The translations under genes were made by a program, and so were the position numbers. The notes under the pieces are model-generated. The model saw only the letters and a list, made by a program, of their open reading frames with translations. It did no database searches and was not told where the DNA came from. From Prauserella alba (GTDB lineage: Bacteria; Actinomycetota; Actinomycetes; Mycobacteriales; Pseudonocardiaceae), in the NCBI RefSeq assembly GCF_024171735.1, contig NZ_JAMTCH010000004.1, positions 1,054,001 to 1,118,000 on the forward strand: a DNA stretch of 64,000 nucleotides. The letters run 5' to 3'. The first letter of the stretch is position 1. Every line of letters begins with the position of its first letter. Below are positions 37,886 through 46,841 of the stretch, piece by piece.

Positions 37886-38860
37886 GTGTCGACCATGCTC
37901 GAGGTTTCCGGCCTCACCCACCAGTACGGTCAGGGTGAGCGCGCGCACGTCGCCGTGCAGGACTTGACGTTCACCATCGAGGCAGGGCAGCTGGCGTGCA
38001 TCGTCGGCCCGTCCGGCTGCGGCAAGTCGACCCTGCTGCGCTGCATCTCCGGGCTCATCCCCGCGACCGGCGGTTCGGTCCGGCTGCACGGCGACGAGGT
38101 GTCGGGCGTGCCCGACGACCTCGCCGTCGTGTTCCAGGACTACGGCCGTTCGCTGTTCCCGTGGCTGACCGTGGCGAAGAACGTCGAGTTCCCGCTGCGG
38201 TGGCAGAAGGTGTCGAAGGCCGAGCGGCAGCGCCGCGCCGCCGAGGTCCTCGAATCGGTCGGCCTCGCCGGAGTGGGCAAGAAGTACCCGTGGCAGCTCT
38301 CCGGCGGCATGCAGCAGCGCGTGTCGATCGCACGGGCGCTGGTGAGCAGGCCCGCACTGCTGCTGATGGACGAACCGTTCGCCTCGGTGGACGCGCAGAC
38401 CCGCGGCGAGCTCGAAGACCTGACGCGCCGGGTCCAGCGCGATCTCGGCAGTACGATCCTGCTGGTCACGCACGACATCGACGAGAGCGTCTACCTCGCC
38501 GACCGCGTGCTGGTGCTGTCGAAGTCCCCCGCGGCGATCGTGGCGGATCTGGCCATCGACCTGCCCACCGAACGCGATCAGATCGCCACCCGCGAGTCCG
38601 AACAGTTCGTCTCGCTGCGCGGCGAGGTGGCGCGGCTGCTGCAGAGCCCGCAGGTGCAGCGCACCGGCGAGAACGCACCCGCCGAGACCCCGGCGGCCAC
38701 GACCGGGACCGATGACACGACCGCAAGCGACGCGACGGCTGCGAGCGAAACGACCGCGCCTGCTGAGGCGACGGGTGCCGCGTTGTCCGACGGTGCGGAT
38801 ACGGCGGAAGCGGCGGATGCTGCCGGGTCGCCCGACCCGACGGCCGCCTCGCGGAGCTGA
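37886..38860 (+). CDS. ABC importer ATPase with disordered tail
   Basis: 324-aa SsuB/TauB-type ATPase. Walker A GPSGCGKST near residue 39, Q-loop VFQDYGRSLFPWL near 85, signature LSGGMQQRVSIARAL near 137, Walker B LLLMDEPFASVD, switch LVTHDIDESVYLADRV. The core ends near residue 252. The last 70 residues are Ala/Thr/Glu/Asp-rich and unusual for this family. GTG at 37886 with GGAGG upstream. Last gene of the importer; a hairpin follows. Confidence 0.92.
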   Translation: MSTMLEVSGLTHQYGQGERAHVAVQDLTFTIEAGQLACIVGPSGCGKSTLLRCISGLIPATGGSVRLHGDEVSGVPDDLAVVFQDYGRSLFPWLTVAKNVEFPLRWQKVSKAERQRRAAEVLESVGLAGVGKKYPWQLSGGMQQRVSIARALVSRPALLLMDEPFASVDAQTRGELEDLTRRVQRDLGSTILLVTHDIDESVYLADRVLVLSKSPAAIVADLAIDLPTERDQIATRESEQFVSLRGEVARLLQSPQVQRTGENAPAETPAATTGTDDTTASDATAASETTAPAEATGAALSDGADTAEAADAAGSPDPTAASRS

Positions 38861-38861
38861 C

Positions 38862-38896
38862 CAGCCGCTGAGCGCCGCCGCGCCACTCAGCGGCTG
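38862..38896. terminator. Bidirectional terminator between ABC ATPase and second sensor kinase
   Basis: CAGCCGCTGAG (38862-38872) pairs perfectly with CTCAGCGGCTG (38886-38896), an 11-bp stem around a 13-nt loop. It starts just after the ATPase stop and covers the stop of the minus-strand kinase. Confidence 0.75.
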
Positions 38897-41800
38897 CGGC
38901 CGTGCCTCGCCAGGGCGGTGGCGCGCTGCAGTCCCGACATCCGCTCGCGAATCGCCTCGGGCGACCGGTCGATGAAGGCCGGTTGCCGTCGCCGCCTGCC
39001 GCCGTCGGTGCCGTACCCGTTCCGGACACCCGCCTCGACGTCGTCGTCGGCCGACCCCACGGGCTCCGAGCCGGTGGACGCCGCGCCGTTGCGGTCCGCC
39101 CGACCGTCATGGCCAGGAACCTCGGGGGCGAGGTCACCACGTTCGGGTTCGAGGGCAGGGTCGGGGTCGCTGTGGCCGGGCAGAGCATCCTCCGAGCCGG
39201 CGCCTTGCTGAACAGGGCCGTCCGGAACAGTGCTCTCCGGAACAGTGCCGCTGGAGCCGGTGACGGCGGAACCGCCCCCGGGCCCCGGCGGCTGCGATCG
39301 CACGTCTCCGTTCCGGACCGCTTCGGGTGTGCCGCCGCGCCGATGCCACTCGCCGTGATCGGAACCGTTGGGCCGAGCGCCTGCCGGTCCGGTGGTGGAA
39401 CCGCCGCGATCGGCACGGGCGTATTCGGCACCGGTGTACTGGGCGTTGTCGTACTCGGCACCGACGTACTCGGCCCGGTCCGGTACGGCCCCGCCCTGCT
39501 CGGCCGAGTCGAGCAGCCAGTCCTGCGGATCGCCACCCGGTTCGAACCACCGCGTCATGAGCCGCCGGTAGGCCGCCATCCGGTCGGTGGGCGCGTCGTC
39601 ACCCAGTGCCGCCTCCGCCGAGTCGCCCGGCGCGGGCACGGACCCGGACGTCGGCTGCGGCTGCGGCGTCGCACCGGGTTCGTCGTCATCGCGCATGGGC
39701 CACGTGGGCCCCGGTCCCCACGCCGAGACGTCGGTCTGCTCGGCGGGTTCGAGGTCGGGTTCGCGGCGCCGTCGTGCCCCGCGCCCCGGGGCCGGTTCGG
39801 CGGTGGGGCCCACGGCCGTCTCGCGGTCCGCTCCGGAGGTGGCGGGCGCGTCGGTCCCGGTCGCGGCCGGGGCACGGCCGAGTGCGGGGACGTCCTGGGC
39901 ACCGTCGGCGGCGACATCGTCCACGGCCGCGGCACGTTCGCCATCCCGGTCGGCGTCGGGGTCCTCGATCACGGGTACGGGGGCGGTCAGTCCGTCCGTG
40001 ACCTCGGCAGCCGATTCCGGCACGGGCGGCCGGGCCGCCGAAGCGACGTCCCTGTCGTCCTCCCAATCCGCCTCACGAGTACCGAACGCCGCTGCCCTTC
40101 CGGTCTCGGCGCCGCCCGGAACGAGCGGGATCTCCTCGGTGAGCGACTCGTCGGCAGCCGGCACCGCACCCGGCCGCCGCACCGGCCGCCGCAGTGACGC
40201 GGGCTGCTCGGCGCTCCCGCCACGACCGGCCCGGCCATGTTCCGGCTCCGCTCCCCGTACGCCCTCGCCGAACGCCGGTTCGTGCTGCGGGGCCTCGTAC
40301 CGCGGCTGATCCTGCTGCAGGTCCCCGTACCGTGAGTCCCCGTACTGGGCGTCCGGGGATGCGGCATCCGGGGACTGAGCATCCCGGGAGCGCGTCTCCT
40401 GGTGCCGGGTCTCCTGAGATCGGGTCTCCTGGGATCCGGCGTCCTGGGATCCGACGTCCTGGAATCGGGGGTCCTGGTTCCCGGTGGGCGCAGCCGGGCC
40501 TGCCACCTGCTCCACGCCGTCGGCCTGCACCGGGTGATCGGCGAAGTCCGTCGCTCCGGCGTCGCCGGTGTCCCCGCTCTCGTCGGCGAGAACCTCCGAC
40601 ACCGCGGGCATGCGCCGTGGCAACACCGGCCCGAGGTTCGCCGACCCGCTCGGCTCAGCCTCCCCTCCTCGTGCCGTGGCATGGGCCTGCGCCGTGACCT
40701 CCGGCTCCACCGCATCTTCCGGCTCCGCCATGTCTTCCGGGACCACCGTGTCTTCCGGCTCCGGAGCGTCTTCCGGCTCCACCGCGTCGTCCGAGGCCAC
40801 CGCTTCCGGGTGCCCCACGGCGTCCGGCTCGGCGAACGGCGCCTGCTCCGGCATGCGGGCCGGCACTCCGAACGTGCCGGCCTCGGCATACGGGTCGGTG
40901 AACAACTCGGCGACGGCCTCCCGTCGGGGCCCGCCGTCCGGCACCGGCCTGCCGACCGGCGCACTCGCCGGGCCGTCCTCGGGCTCGTCCGCCGCGGCCA
41001 GGGGTTCGGAGGGTTCGGGTTCGGCGGGCAACGCGGTCGCCGGGCGGCGCTGCGGCTCCGGCCGGAACACGACCGACGACGGCCGTTCCTGCCCCGACTG
41101 CTGCCCGGTCGTCGTCGCCTCCTCCAGCGCGACCGGCGATTCCTGGGGCGACGAGTCGGCCTGCCGCACGAGCGCAGCGGGCACCACGACCGTCGCGGTG
41201 AGCCCCATCAGGTCCGCGGCCGACAACCACACCCGGATGTCGTGCTGCCTGGCCAGCCGCGCGACGACGTACAGCCCCATCCGCCTGGACACCTCGACGT
41301 CGACGTCCGGGACCTCGGCCAGCCGCATGTTCGCCCGGTGGATCTCCGTCTCGGGCATGCCCGCGCCGCGGTCGGTGATGTCGATCCGCCACTCGCCGTC
41401 CTGGGTGACCGCGCTGACGACCGACACGGGCGAGTCGCCGGGCGAATAGTCGGTGGCGTTCTCGAACAGCTCCGAGATCACGTGCACCAGGTCGCCGACG
41501 ATCTCGCCCCTGACACCGATCTGCGGCGTCGTCGCGACGTTGATGCGCTGGTAGTGCTCGACCTCCGACAGTGCGGCGCCGATGATCTCCTCGGCCGCGA
41601 CGGCGCCTGGGAGCGGCCTGCCGACGTCCTGTCCGGCGAGCACGAGCAGGTTCTCGCTGTTGCGGCGCATGCGCGTGGCGAGGTGGTCGAGCTCGAACAG
41701 CCCGCCGAGGACGTCGGGGTCCTGTTCGTGCTCCTCCATCCGGTCGAGCACCGTGAGCTGCCGCTCGACGAGATCCTGACTGCGGCGCGAGAGGTTGACG

Positions 41801-43104
41801 AACATCGAGCTGACGTTCTCCCGCAGCATGGCCTGCTCGCCCGCGAGCCGCACGGCCTGGCCGTGCACGGCGTCGAAGGCCCTGGCGACCTGGCCGAGCT
41901 CCTCCCTGCTGTACACGCGGACGGGTTCGACGGACCGGCGGTGTGCGTCCTCCGGCCGCGGATCCGGATCGGCCAGGATGCCCTTGACCGCTTCGGGCAG
42001 CCGGTAGTGGGCCACGTCGAGGGCGCTGTTGCGCAGTGTGCGCAGCGGGCGCAGCAGCGACCGCGTGATGGCCATCGCCAGCAGCCCCGCCAGCAGCAGC
42101 ACCCCGAGGATCACGGTGCCGTCGATCAGTGCGTCCGAGCGGGCTTCCGACGCGAGCGCAGCCGACCGGTCGCGCACGTCGTCCCGCAGTGCGTCCTCGG
42201 CGCGTTTCGCCGCGTCGACGGCGTGGGTGGCCTGCCGGTCCCACGTGGCGGGGTCGGCCGAAAGGTCGCCGTTCAGTACGGCGGTGACGGTTCCCGACGT
42301 CGCCTCGACCCGCGGGTTCAGCTCCTCGTCCAGCAACCGTCGCTGGGCGGGCGTCGCGAACTTGGCGTGGTTGTTCCTGGCATCGGCGACCTGCACATCC
42401 GCACCGGAGAGAGCGCGCCGCAGGGCGGGCGAGGCAGTCCCCGACGCGAGCGCCTCACCGACGAGCGCCCTGCGGATCGACAACGCGTCCTTCACCCGCG
42501 CCAACGAGCCCGCGGCGAGGTACGTGCTCGCGAGTTCGCGATCCGACGTGTCGACCGCGGCCTGGCCACCCATGTCGAGCAGGCCCGCGACGCGGTCGTT
42601 GTAGGCGGCCAGCACCTGCCCCGCGGGCTGTGCCGAATGCTGTCCCGCGTAGCGCGCCGCGGCCAGGCCCTCCAGCCCGCGCTCCCACTGCCGGAAGTCC
42701 TCGACCGCCTCGTCGGGAAGATCGGGCCGGGCGGCGGTGAGCGTCTTCTCGAACTCGCCCCGCGCCGTGTCGACCCGTTCGCGCTGCCGGAGCACCTCGA
42801 CGGGCCTGCCCTGCCGCCCGCCCGCGACGTAACGCACGGTCAGATCGCGTTCGCGCTGCAGCTCGTGGACCAGATTCGCGACCGTGTCGTCGACCCGAAC
42901 CCGCTCGGTGGCCGCCGCGTAGTCACCCGCCTCGGCGAGATTCGACTCGACCCGCAGCCCCGCGAAACCCAGCATCGCCAGTACGGGAACGAGGAGGGCG
43001 GCGAGCAGCCGGGTCCGCAGCCGCCAGTTGCGCAGCCGCCAGCGTCCACCCGACCGCTGGATGTCCGCCGCTTCGTCCCTGGGGGCCTGGCTGCGACGGG
43101 GCAA
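38887..43104 (-). CDS. Second giant NIT-domain sensor kinase, orphan
   Basis: 1405-aa membrane histidine kinase, paralogue of the conservon kinase. TM1 is about 33-51, an NIT-type region follows, TM2 lies near 335-355, then HAMP, an ELDHLATRMRR dimerisation segment and HATPase (ELFENATDYSPG, DRGAGM). Residues from about 655 to the end, some 750 residues, are low-complexity. They include PEDA-type repeats near 40700-40800 and QETR-type repeats near 40390-40450, and keep MAAYRRLMTRWF (39544-39579) and RERMSGLQRA. TTG start at 43104 with AAGGAA 6 nt upstream. No roadblock, DUF742 or GTPase gene follows. Confidence 0.9.
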   Translation of the reverse strand: MPRRSQAPRDEAADIQRSGGRWRLRNWRLRTRLLAALLVPVLAMLGFAGLRVESNLAEAGDYAAATERVRVDDTVANLVHELQRERDLTVRYVAGGRQGRPVEVLRQRERVDTARGEFEKTLTAARPDLPDEAVEDFRQWERGLEGLAAARYAGQHSAQPAGQVLAAYNDRVAGLLDMGGQAAVDTSDRELASTYLAAGSLARVKDALSIRRALVGEALASGTASPALRRALSGADVQVADARNNHAKFATPAQRRLLDEELNPRVEATSGTVTAVLNGDLSADPATWDRQATHAVDAAKRAEDALRDDVRDRSAALASEARSDALIDGTVILGVLLLAGLLAMAITRSLLRPLRTLRNSALDVAHYRLPEAVKGILADPDPRPEDAHRRSVEPVRVYSREELGQVARAFDAVHGQAVRLAGEQAMLRENVSSMFVNLSRRSQDLVERQLTVLDRMEEHEQDPDVLGGLFELDHLATRMRRNSENLLVLAGQDVGRPLPGAVAAEEIIGAALSEVEHYQRINVATTPQIGVRGEIVGDLVHVISELFENATDYSPGDSPVSVVSAVTQDGEWRIDITDRGAGMPETEIHRANMRLAEVPDVDVEVSRRMGLYVVARLARQHDIRVWLSAADLMGLTATVVVPAALVRQADSSPQESPVALEEATTTGQQSGQERPSSVVFRPEPQRRPATALPAEPEPSEPLAAADEPEDGPASAPVGRPVPDGGPRREAVAELFTDPYAEAGTFGVPARMPEQAPFAEPDAVGHPEAVASDDAVEPEDAPEPEDTVVPEDMAEPEDAVEPEVTAQAHATARGGEAEPSGSANLGPVLPRRMPAVSEVLADESGDTGDAGATDFADHPVQADGVEQVAGPAAPTGNQDPRFQDVGSQDAGSQETRSQETRHQETRSRDAQSPDAASPDAQYGDSRYGDLQQDQPRYEAPQHEPAFGEGVRGAEPEHGRAGRGGSAEQPASLRRPVRRPGAVPAADESLTEEIPLVPGGAETGRAAAFGTREADWEDDRDVASAARPPVPESAAEVTDGLTAPVPVIEDPDADRDGERAAAVDDVAADGAQDVPALGRAPAATGTDAPATSGADRETAVGPTAEPAPGRGARRRREPDLEPAEQTDVSAWGPGPTWPMRDDDEPGATPQPQPTSGSVPAPGDSAEAALGDDAPTDRMAAYRRLMTRWFEPGGDPQDWLLDSAEQGGAVPDRAEYVGAEYDNAQYTGAEYARADRGGSTTGPAGARPNGSDHGEWHRRGGTPEAVRNGDVRSQPPGPGGGSAVTGSSGTVPESTVPDGPVQQGAGSEDALPGHSDPDPALEPERGDLAPEVPGHDGRADRNGAASTGSEPVGSADDDVEAGVRNGYGTDGGRRRRQPAFIDRSPEAIRERMSGLQRATALARHGRSR

Positions 43105-43293
43105 CGGACTTCCTTCATGTCAACGCGAAAGACACATCGGATCGTAGCCACTGCAGCAGATCTTGATCCACACCGGCAGTGGCCGACATTACGTCCGGCG
43201 ATGGTATTGCGACGACCGGTCAAGCTCCAGTATGAGGCCGCCCTGCCCACCGGACGGCCCAACCGCCGCCGAAGGGAACGTATAAAGGGAGGC

Positions 43294-44940
43294 GTGAGTG
43301 ATGGCCCCCTGATCGTCCAGTCCGACAAGACCGTGCTGCTCGAGGTCGACCACGAGCAGGCAGAGGACGCGCGGATCGCGATCGCACCGTTCGCCGAGCT
43401 GGAACGCGCGCCCGAACACGTGCACACCTACCGCATCACCCCGCTCGCGCTGTGGAACGCGCGCGCGGCGGGACACGATGCCGAGCAGGTGGTGGACGCG
43501 CTCACCACCTACTCCCGCTTCCCGGTGCCGCAGCCGCTGCTGATCGACATCGTCGACACGATGGGCCGGTTCGGCAGGTTGCAGATCCACAACCACCCCG
43601 CACACGGCCTGGTGATGACCACCACCGACCGCGCCGTGCTCGCCGAGGTCCAGCGCAGCAAGAAGATCAAGCCGATGCTGGGCGTGACCGTCGACGAGGA
43701 CACCGTCGCCGTCCACCCGTCCGAACGCGGCCGCCTCAAACAGGCGCTGCTGAAGGTGGGCTGGCCCGCAGAGGACCTCGCGGGCTACGTCGACGGCGAG
43801 GCGCATCCGATGTCGCTCGAGGAGGACGACTGGTCGCTGCGCGAGTACCAGCGGCAGGCGCGCGACTCGTTCTGGGCGGGTGGCTCCGGCGTGGTCGTCC
43901 TGCCGTGCGGTGCCGGAAAGACGCTGGTCGGCGCGGCTGCGATGGCCCAGGCACAGGCCACGACGCTGATCCTGGTCACCAACACCGTCGCGGGCAGGCA
44001 GTGGAAACGTGAGCTCGTCGCGCGGACGTCGCTGACCGAGGAGGAGATCGGCGAGTACTCGGGCGAGAAGAAGGAGATCCGCCCGGTCACGATCGCCACT
44101 TACCAGGTCATCACACGCAAGTCGAAGGGCGAGTACAAGCACCTCGAACTGTTCGACTCCCGCGACTGGGGGCTCGTCGTCTACGACGAGGTGCACCTGC
44201 TGCCCGCGCCCGTGTTCCGGATGACCGCCGACCTGCAGTCCCGCCGCCGCCTCGGGCTGACCGCGACGCTGGTGCGCGAGGACGGCCGAGAAGGCGATGT
44301 GTTCTCGCTGATCGGGCCGAAGCGCTTCGACGTGCCGTGGCGTGACATCGAGGCCCAGGGATGGATCGCGCCTGCCGACTGCATCGAGGTCCGCGTGACG
44401 CTCACCGAGGGCGAACGGCTGGCGTACGCCACGGCCGACGCGGAGGAACGCTACCGGCTCGCCTCGACGGCGCACACGAAGACGGCCGTCATCAAGAACA
44501 TCGTCGACGCCCACGAGGATCAGCCGACGCTGGTGATCGGCGCCTACCTGGACCAGCTCGAGGAACTCGGCGAGGCGATCGACGCCCCGGTCATCCAGGG
44601 TTCGACGAAGAACAAGGAGCGCGAGGCGCTGTTCGACCGGTTCCGGCGCGGCGAGATCACCAAGCTCGTGGTGTCGAAGGTCGCCAACTTCTCGATCGAC
44701 CTGCCCGAGGCGTCCGTGGCGATCCAGGTGTCGGGCACGTTCGGGTCGAGGCAGGAGGAGGCGCAGCGGCTCGGCCGGTTGCTGCGGCCGAAGGAGGACG
44801 GCAGGCAGGCCCACTTCTACTCGGTCGTCGCACGGGACACGGTCGATACCGATTACGCCGCTCACCGGCAGCGGTTCCTGGCCGAGCAGGGCTACGCCTA
44901 CCGGATCATCGACGCCGACGACCTGCTGCGCCCGCTGTAG
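43294..44940 (+). CDS. XPB/Ssl2-type DNA repair helicase
   Basis: 548-aa SF2 3'-5' helicase. The N-terminal damage-recognition-like domain ends near 180. Walker A is PCGAGKTLVG near 207, DEVH box YDEVHLLPAP near 298, RED motif VREDGRE near 328, and motif VI QEEAQRLGRLLRP near 486. GTG at 43294 gives the start VSDGPLIVQSDK, which aligns with the mycobacterial homologue. TATAAA at 43281 ends 7 nt before the GTG, and GGGAGG is only 2 nt away, so a leaderless start is possible. The open frame extends 2.9 kb upstream opposite the sensor kinase, but that part is a shadow. Confidence 0.95.
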   Translation: MSDGPLIVQSDKTVLLEVDHEQAEDARIAIAPFAELERAPEHVHTYRITPLALWNARAAGHDAEQVVDALTTYSRFPVPQPLLIDIVDTMGRFGRLQIHNHPAHGLVMTTTDRAVLAEVQRSKKIKPMLGVTVDEDTVAVHPSERGRLKQALLKVGWPAEDLAGYVDGEAHPMSLEEDDWSLREYQRQARDSFWAGGSGVVVLPCGAGKTLVGAAAMAQAQATTLILVTNTVAGRQWKRELVARTSLTEEEIGEYSGEKKEIRPVTIATYQVITRKSKGEYKHLELFDSRDWGLVVYDEVHLLPAPVFRMTADLQSRRRLGLTATLVREDGREGDVFSLIGPKRFDVPWRDIEAQGWIAPADCIEVRVTLTEGERLAYATADAEERYRLASTAHTKTAVIKNIVDAHEDQPTLVIGAYLDQLEELGEAIDAPVIQGSTKNKEREALFDRFRRGEITKLVVSKVANFSIDLPEASVAIQVSGTFGSRQEEAQRLGRLLRPKEDGRQAHFYSVVARDTVDTDYAAHRQRFLAEQGYAYRIIDADDLLRPL

Positions 44941-44955
44941 CGCCCGGAGAACCCG

Positions 44956-44988
44956 AGGACCCCGCGGCGGATACGGCCACGGGGTCCT
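44956..44988 (+). terminator. Terminator hairpin after XPB helicase
   Basis: AGGACCCCG (44956-44964) pairs with CGGGGTCCT (44980-44988) around a 15-nt loop, starting 16 bp after the helicase stop. No T tract. Confidence 0.65.
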
Positions 44989-45066
44989 GACCCGTTCGAG
45001 TGAGTATCGGGGAGGACTTCGGCGACGAGCCCGGAACTGTCGGTGGATCGAACTAGCGTTCGAGGC

Positions 45067-45813
45067 ATGAGCACACCGACGACGACCGCCACCTCTCTCA
45101 CCCTCCCGCCCGGGCGCATGCACCAGGCGCTGTGGGTGTCCGACGACCCGATCACCGACCCCTCGCTGTACCTGGCCTGCGTGGCTGCCTTCCCGCGTAC
45201 CGGCCGCTGGCCCGTGCTGATCCCCCGTGATCTGCGATTCGAACTGGCGGGGCAGGACTGGATCGACGACCGCCCCTGGAACCCGCCCACCGACGACCTC
45301 ATCGGCCTCGACGAGGCGGGCGACGTACTGCGCTCCTGGTGGCGCGGGCCGTGCTGCGACGGCACCTGCCTGGAACCGTTCGGCGCCGAGTTCCCCGGGC
45401 TGGCGCGGCGGTCACCCCGCAAGTCGGACCCGCTCGCCGAGGCCGGCAACACCGGCTCCCGCCTCGTCGCGTCCGGGAGCTACCGGCTCGGCATCGCCGA
45501 GGCACAGCGGCCGGCGGACGTCCCGGCCGCGCTCGGCTGGCAGGGCATGCTGCGCACCACCGACCGTGCCGAGCTGCTGTCGGCGGTGCTGCGCAGCTGG
45601 GAGGACCGGTTCGGCGCGACGCTGATCCGGCTCGGCTACGACGAGATGACACTGTCGGTCGCCGCGCCACCGAAGACGCGCCACCGCGCGGAGCTGCTCG
45701 CGGCCGAACACCGCGCCTTCTGCCTCGACCAGTTCACCGCCCAACCGGACACGCTGCGCGCCGTGGCGGGCGGCCTCGTCGGTGAACGGCTGTGGTCGTT
45801 CTGGTGGCAATGA
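45067..45813 (+). CDS. DUF4253 family protein
   Basis: 248-aa cytoplasmic protein of unknown function. The C-terminal 110 residues fit DUF4253 (LSAVLRSWEDRFGATLIRLGYDEMTLSVA, then AAEHRAFCLDQ). The N-terminal part has several Trp residues and a CCDGTC cluster near residue 98. ATG at 45067. Not obviously linked to its neighbours; the DUF72 gene follows 25 bp downstream and may be co-transcribed. Confidence 0.75.
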   Translation: MSTPTTTATSLTLPPGRMHQALWVSDDPITDPSLYLACVAAFPRTGRWPVLIPRDLRFELAGQDWIDDRPWNPPTDDLIGLDEAGDVLRSWWRGPCCDGTCLEPFGAEFPGLARRSPRKSDPLAEAGNTGSRLVASGSYRLGIAEAQRPADVPAALGWQGMLRTTDRAELLSAVLRSWEDRFGATLIRLGYDEMTLSVAAPPKTRHRAELLAAEHRAFCLDQFTAQPDTLRAVAGGLVGERLWSFWWQ

Positions 45814-45837
45814 GGCCCGCGATGGCAGCCTGGGGAC

Positions 45838-46794
45838 ATGTGCGCCGCTGCTCACGGCAAGACCGGCCGGGCCGGCACGACGGCGATACGGATCGGCACG
45901 TCGGGCTGGGTCTACCCGCCATGGCGAGGCACGTTCTACCCGCGGGGGCTGCCGCAGCGCCGCGAACTCGAGTACCTGGCGAACCGGCTGCGTACCGTCG
46001 AGATCAACGGATCGTTCTACTCACTCCAGCGACCCGAGCGGTATCGCGCGTGGTTCGAGCAGGTGCCGGACGACTTCGTGTTCGCGGTCAAGGGCGGGCG
46101 GTTCATCACACACATGAAGCGGTTGCGCGAGGTCACCGAACCACTCGCGAACTTCTTCGCATCGGGGGTGACGGCGCTCGAGCACAAGCTGGGCCCGGTG
46201 CTGTGGCAGCTTCCGCCGACACTGCAGTTCGATGCGGACCTGCTCGCCGACTTCTTCGATCGCCTCCCACGCAGCACGAACGAGGCGGCGCGGTTGGCGA
46301 GCGACCACAACACGGTCCGCTTCGAGCCGCACACGACCGTGCAGAAGGACCGGCCCCTCCGGCACGCACTGGAGGTGCGCCATCCGAGCTTCGCGACCGC
46401 CGAGGCCGTGGAGCTGCTGCGGCAGTACGGGATCGGGCTGGTCGTCGCCGACGCAGCGGGCGAATGGCCACAGCTCGACGACGTCACCGCCGACTTCGTC
46501 TACGTGCGGCTGCACGGTTGGCAGCAGCTGTACGCAGGTGGCTACCCCGACGGGGAACTGGCCGCGTGGTCCGACAAGGTGCTGGCGTGGCGCTCGGGGA
46601 AGTCGCCGCGCACGGACCGTACCGTCGCGCGGGCGGCGCCGCGGAAGGTCCGCGACGTGTTCGTCTACTTCGACAACGACGAGAAGGTGAAGGCGCCCGG
46701 CGACGCGATGGAGCTGGCCCGCAGAACAGGCGTCGAGGTCACACCGCCGGACGCCGACGACACCGGGTCATCCGGAACTCGCGACGCCGGATAG
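45838..46794 (+). CDS. DUF72 (YecE-like) TIM-barrel protein
   Basis: 318-aa protein of the DUF72/YecE family, function not established. Signatures are IRIGTSGWVYPPWRGTFYP at residue 17, VEINGSFYSLQ near 53, FVFAVKGGRFITHMKRL near 78 and DVFVYFDNDEK near 272. The C-terminus has a 35-residue Asp/Gly-rich tail. ATG at 45838 with TGGGGAC upstream. Possibly transcribed with the DUF4253 gene. Confidence 0.88.
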   Translation: MCAAAHGKTGRAGTTAIRIGTSGWVYPPWRGTFYPRGLPQRRELEYLANRLRTVEINGSFYSLQRPERYRAWFEQVPDDFVFAVKGGRFITHMKRLREVTEPLANFFASGVTALEHKLGPVLWQLPPTLQFDADLLADFFDRLPRSTNEAARLASDHNTVRFEPHTTVQKDRPLRHALEVRHPSFATAEAVELLRQYGIGLVVADAAGEWPQLDDVTADFVYVRLHGWQQLYAGGYPDGELAAWSDKVLAWRSGKSPRTDRTVARAAPRKVRDVFVYFDNDEKVKAPGDAMELARRTGVEVTPPDADDTGSSGTRDAG

Positions 46795-46841
46795 GCGACG
46801 TCCGCCGTTGCTCGTCCCTTCGGCACCCGGGCGGATCGCGG

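Noticed and set aside
40402..43293. Very long plus-strand open frame running upstream of the XPB helicase
   Set aside because: It is antisense to the second sensor kinase, rich in Arg/His/Gly, has no family motifs, and the true helicase begins at 43294. High GC keeps the frame open by chance.
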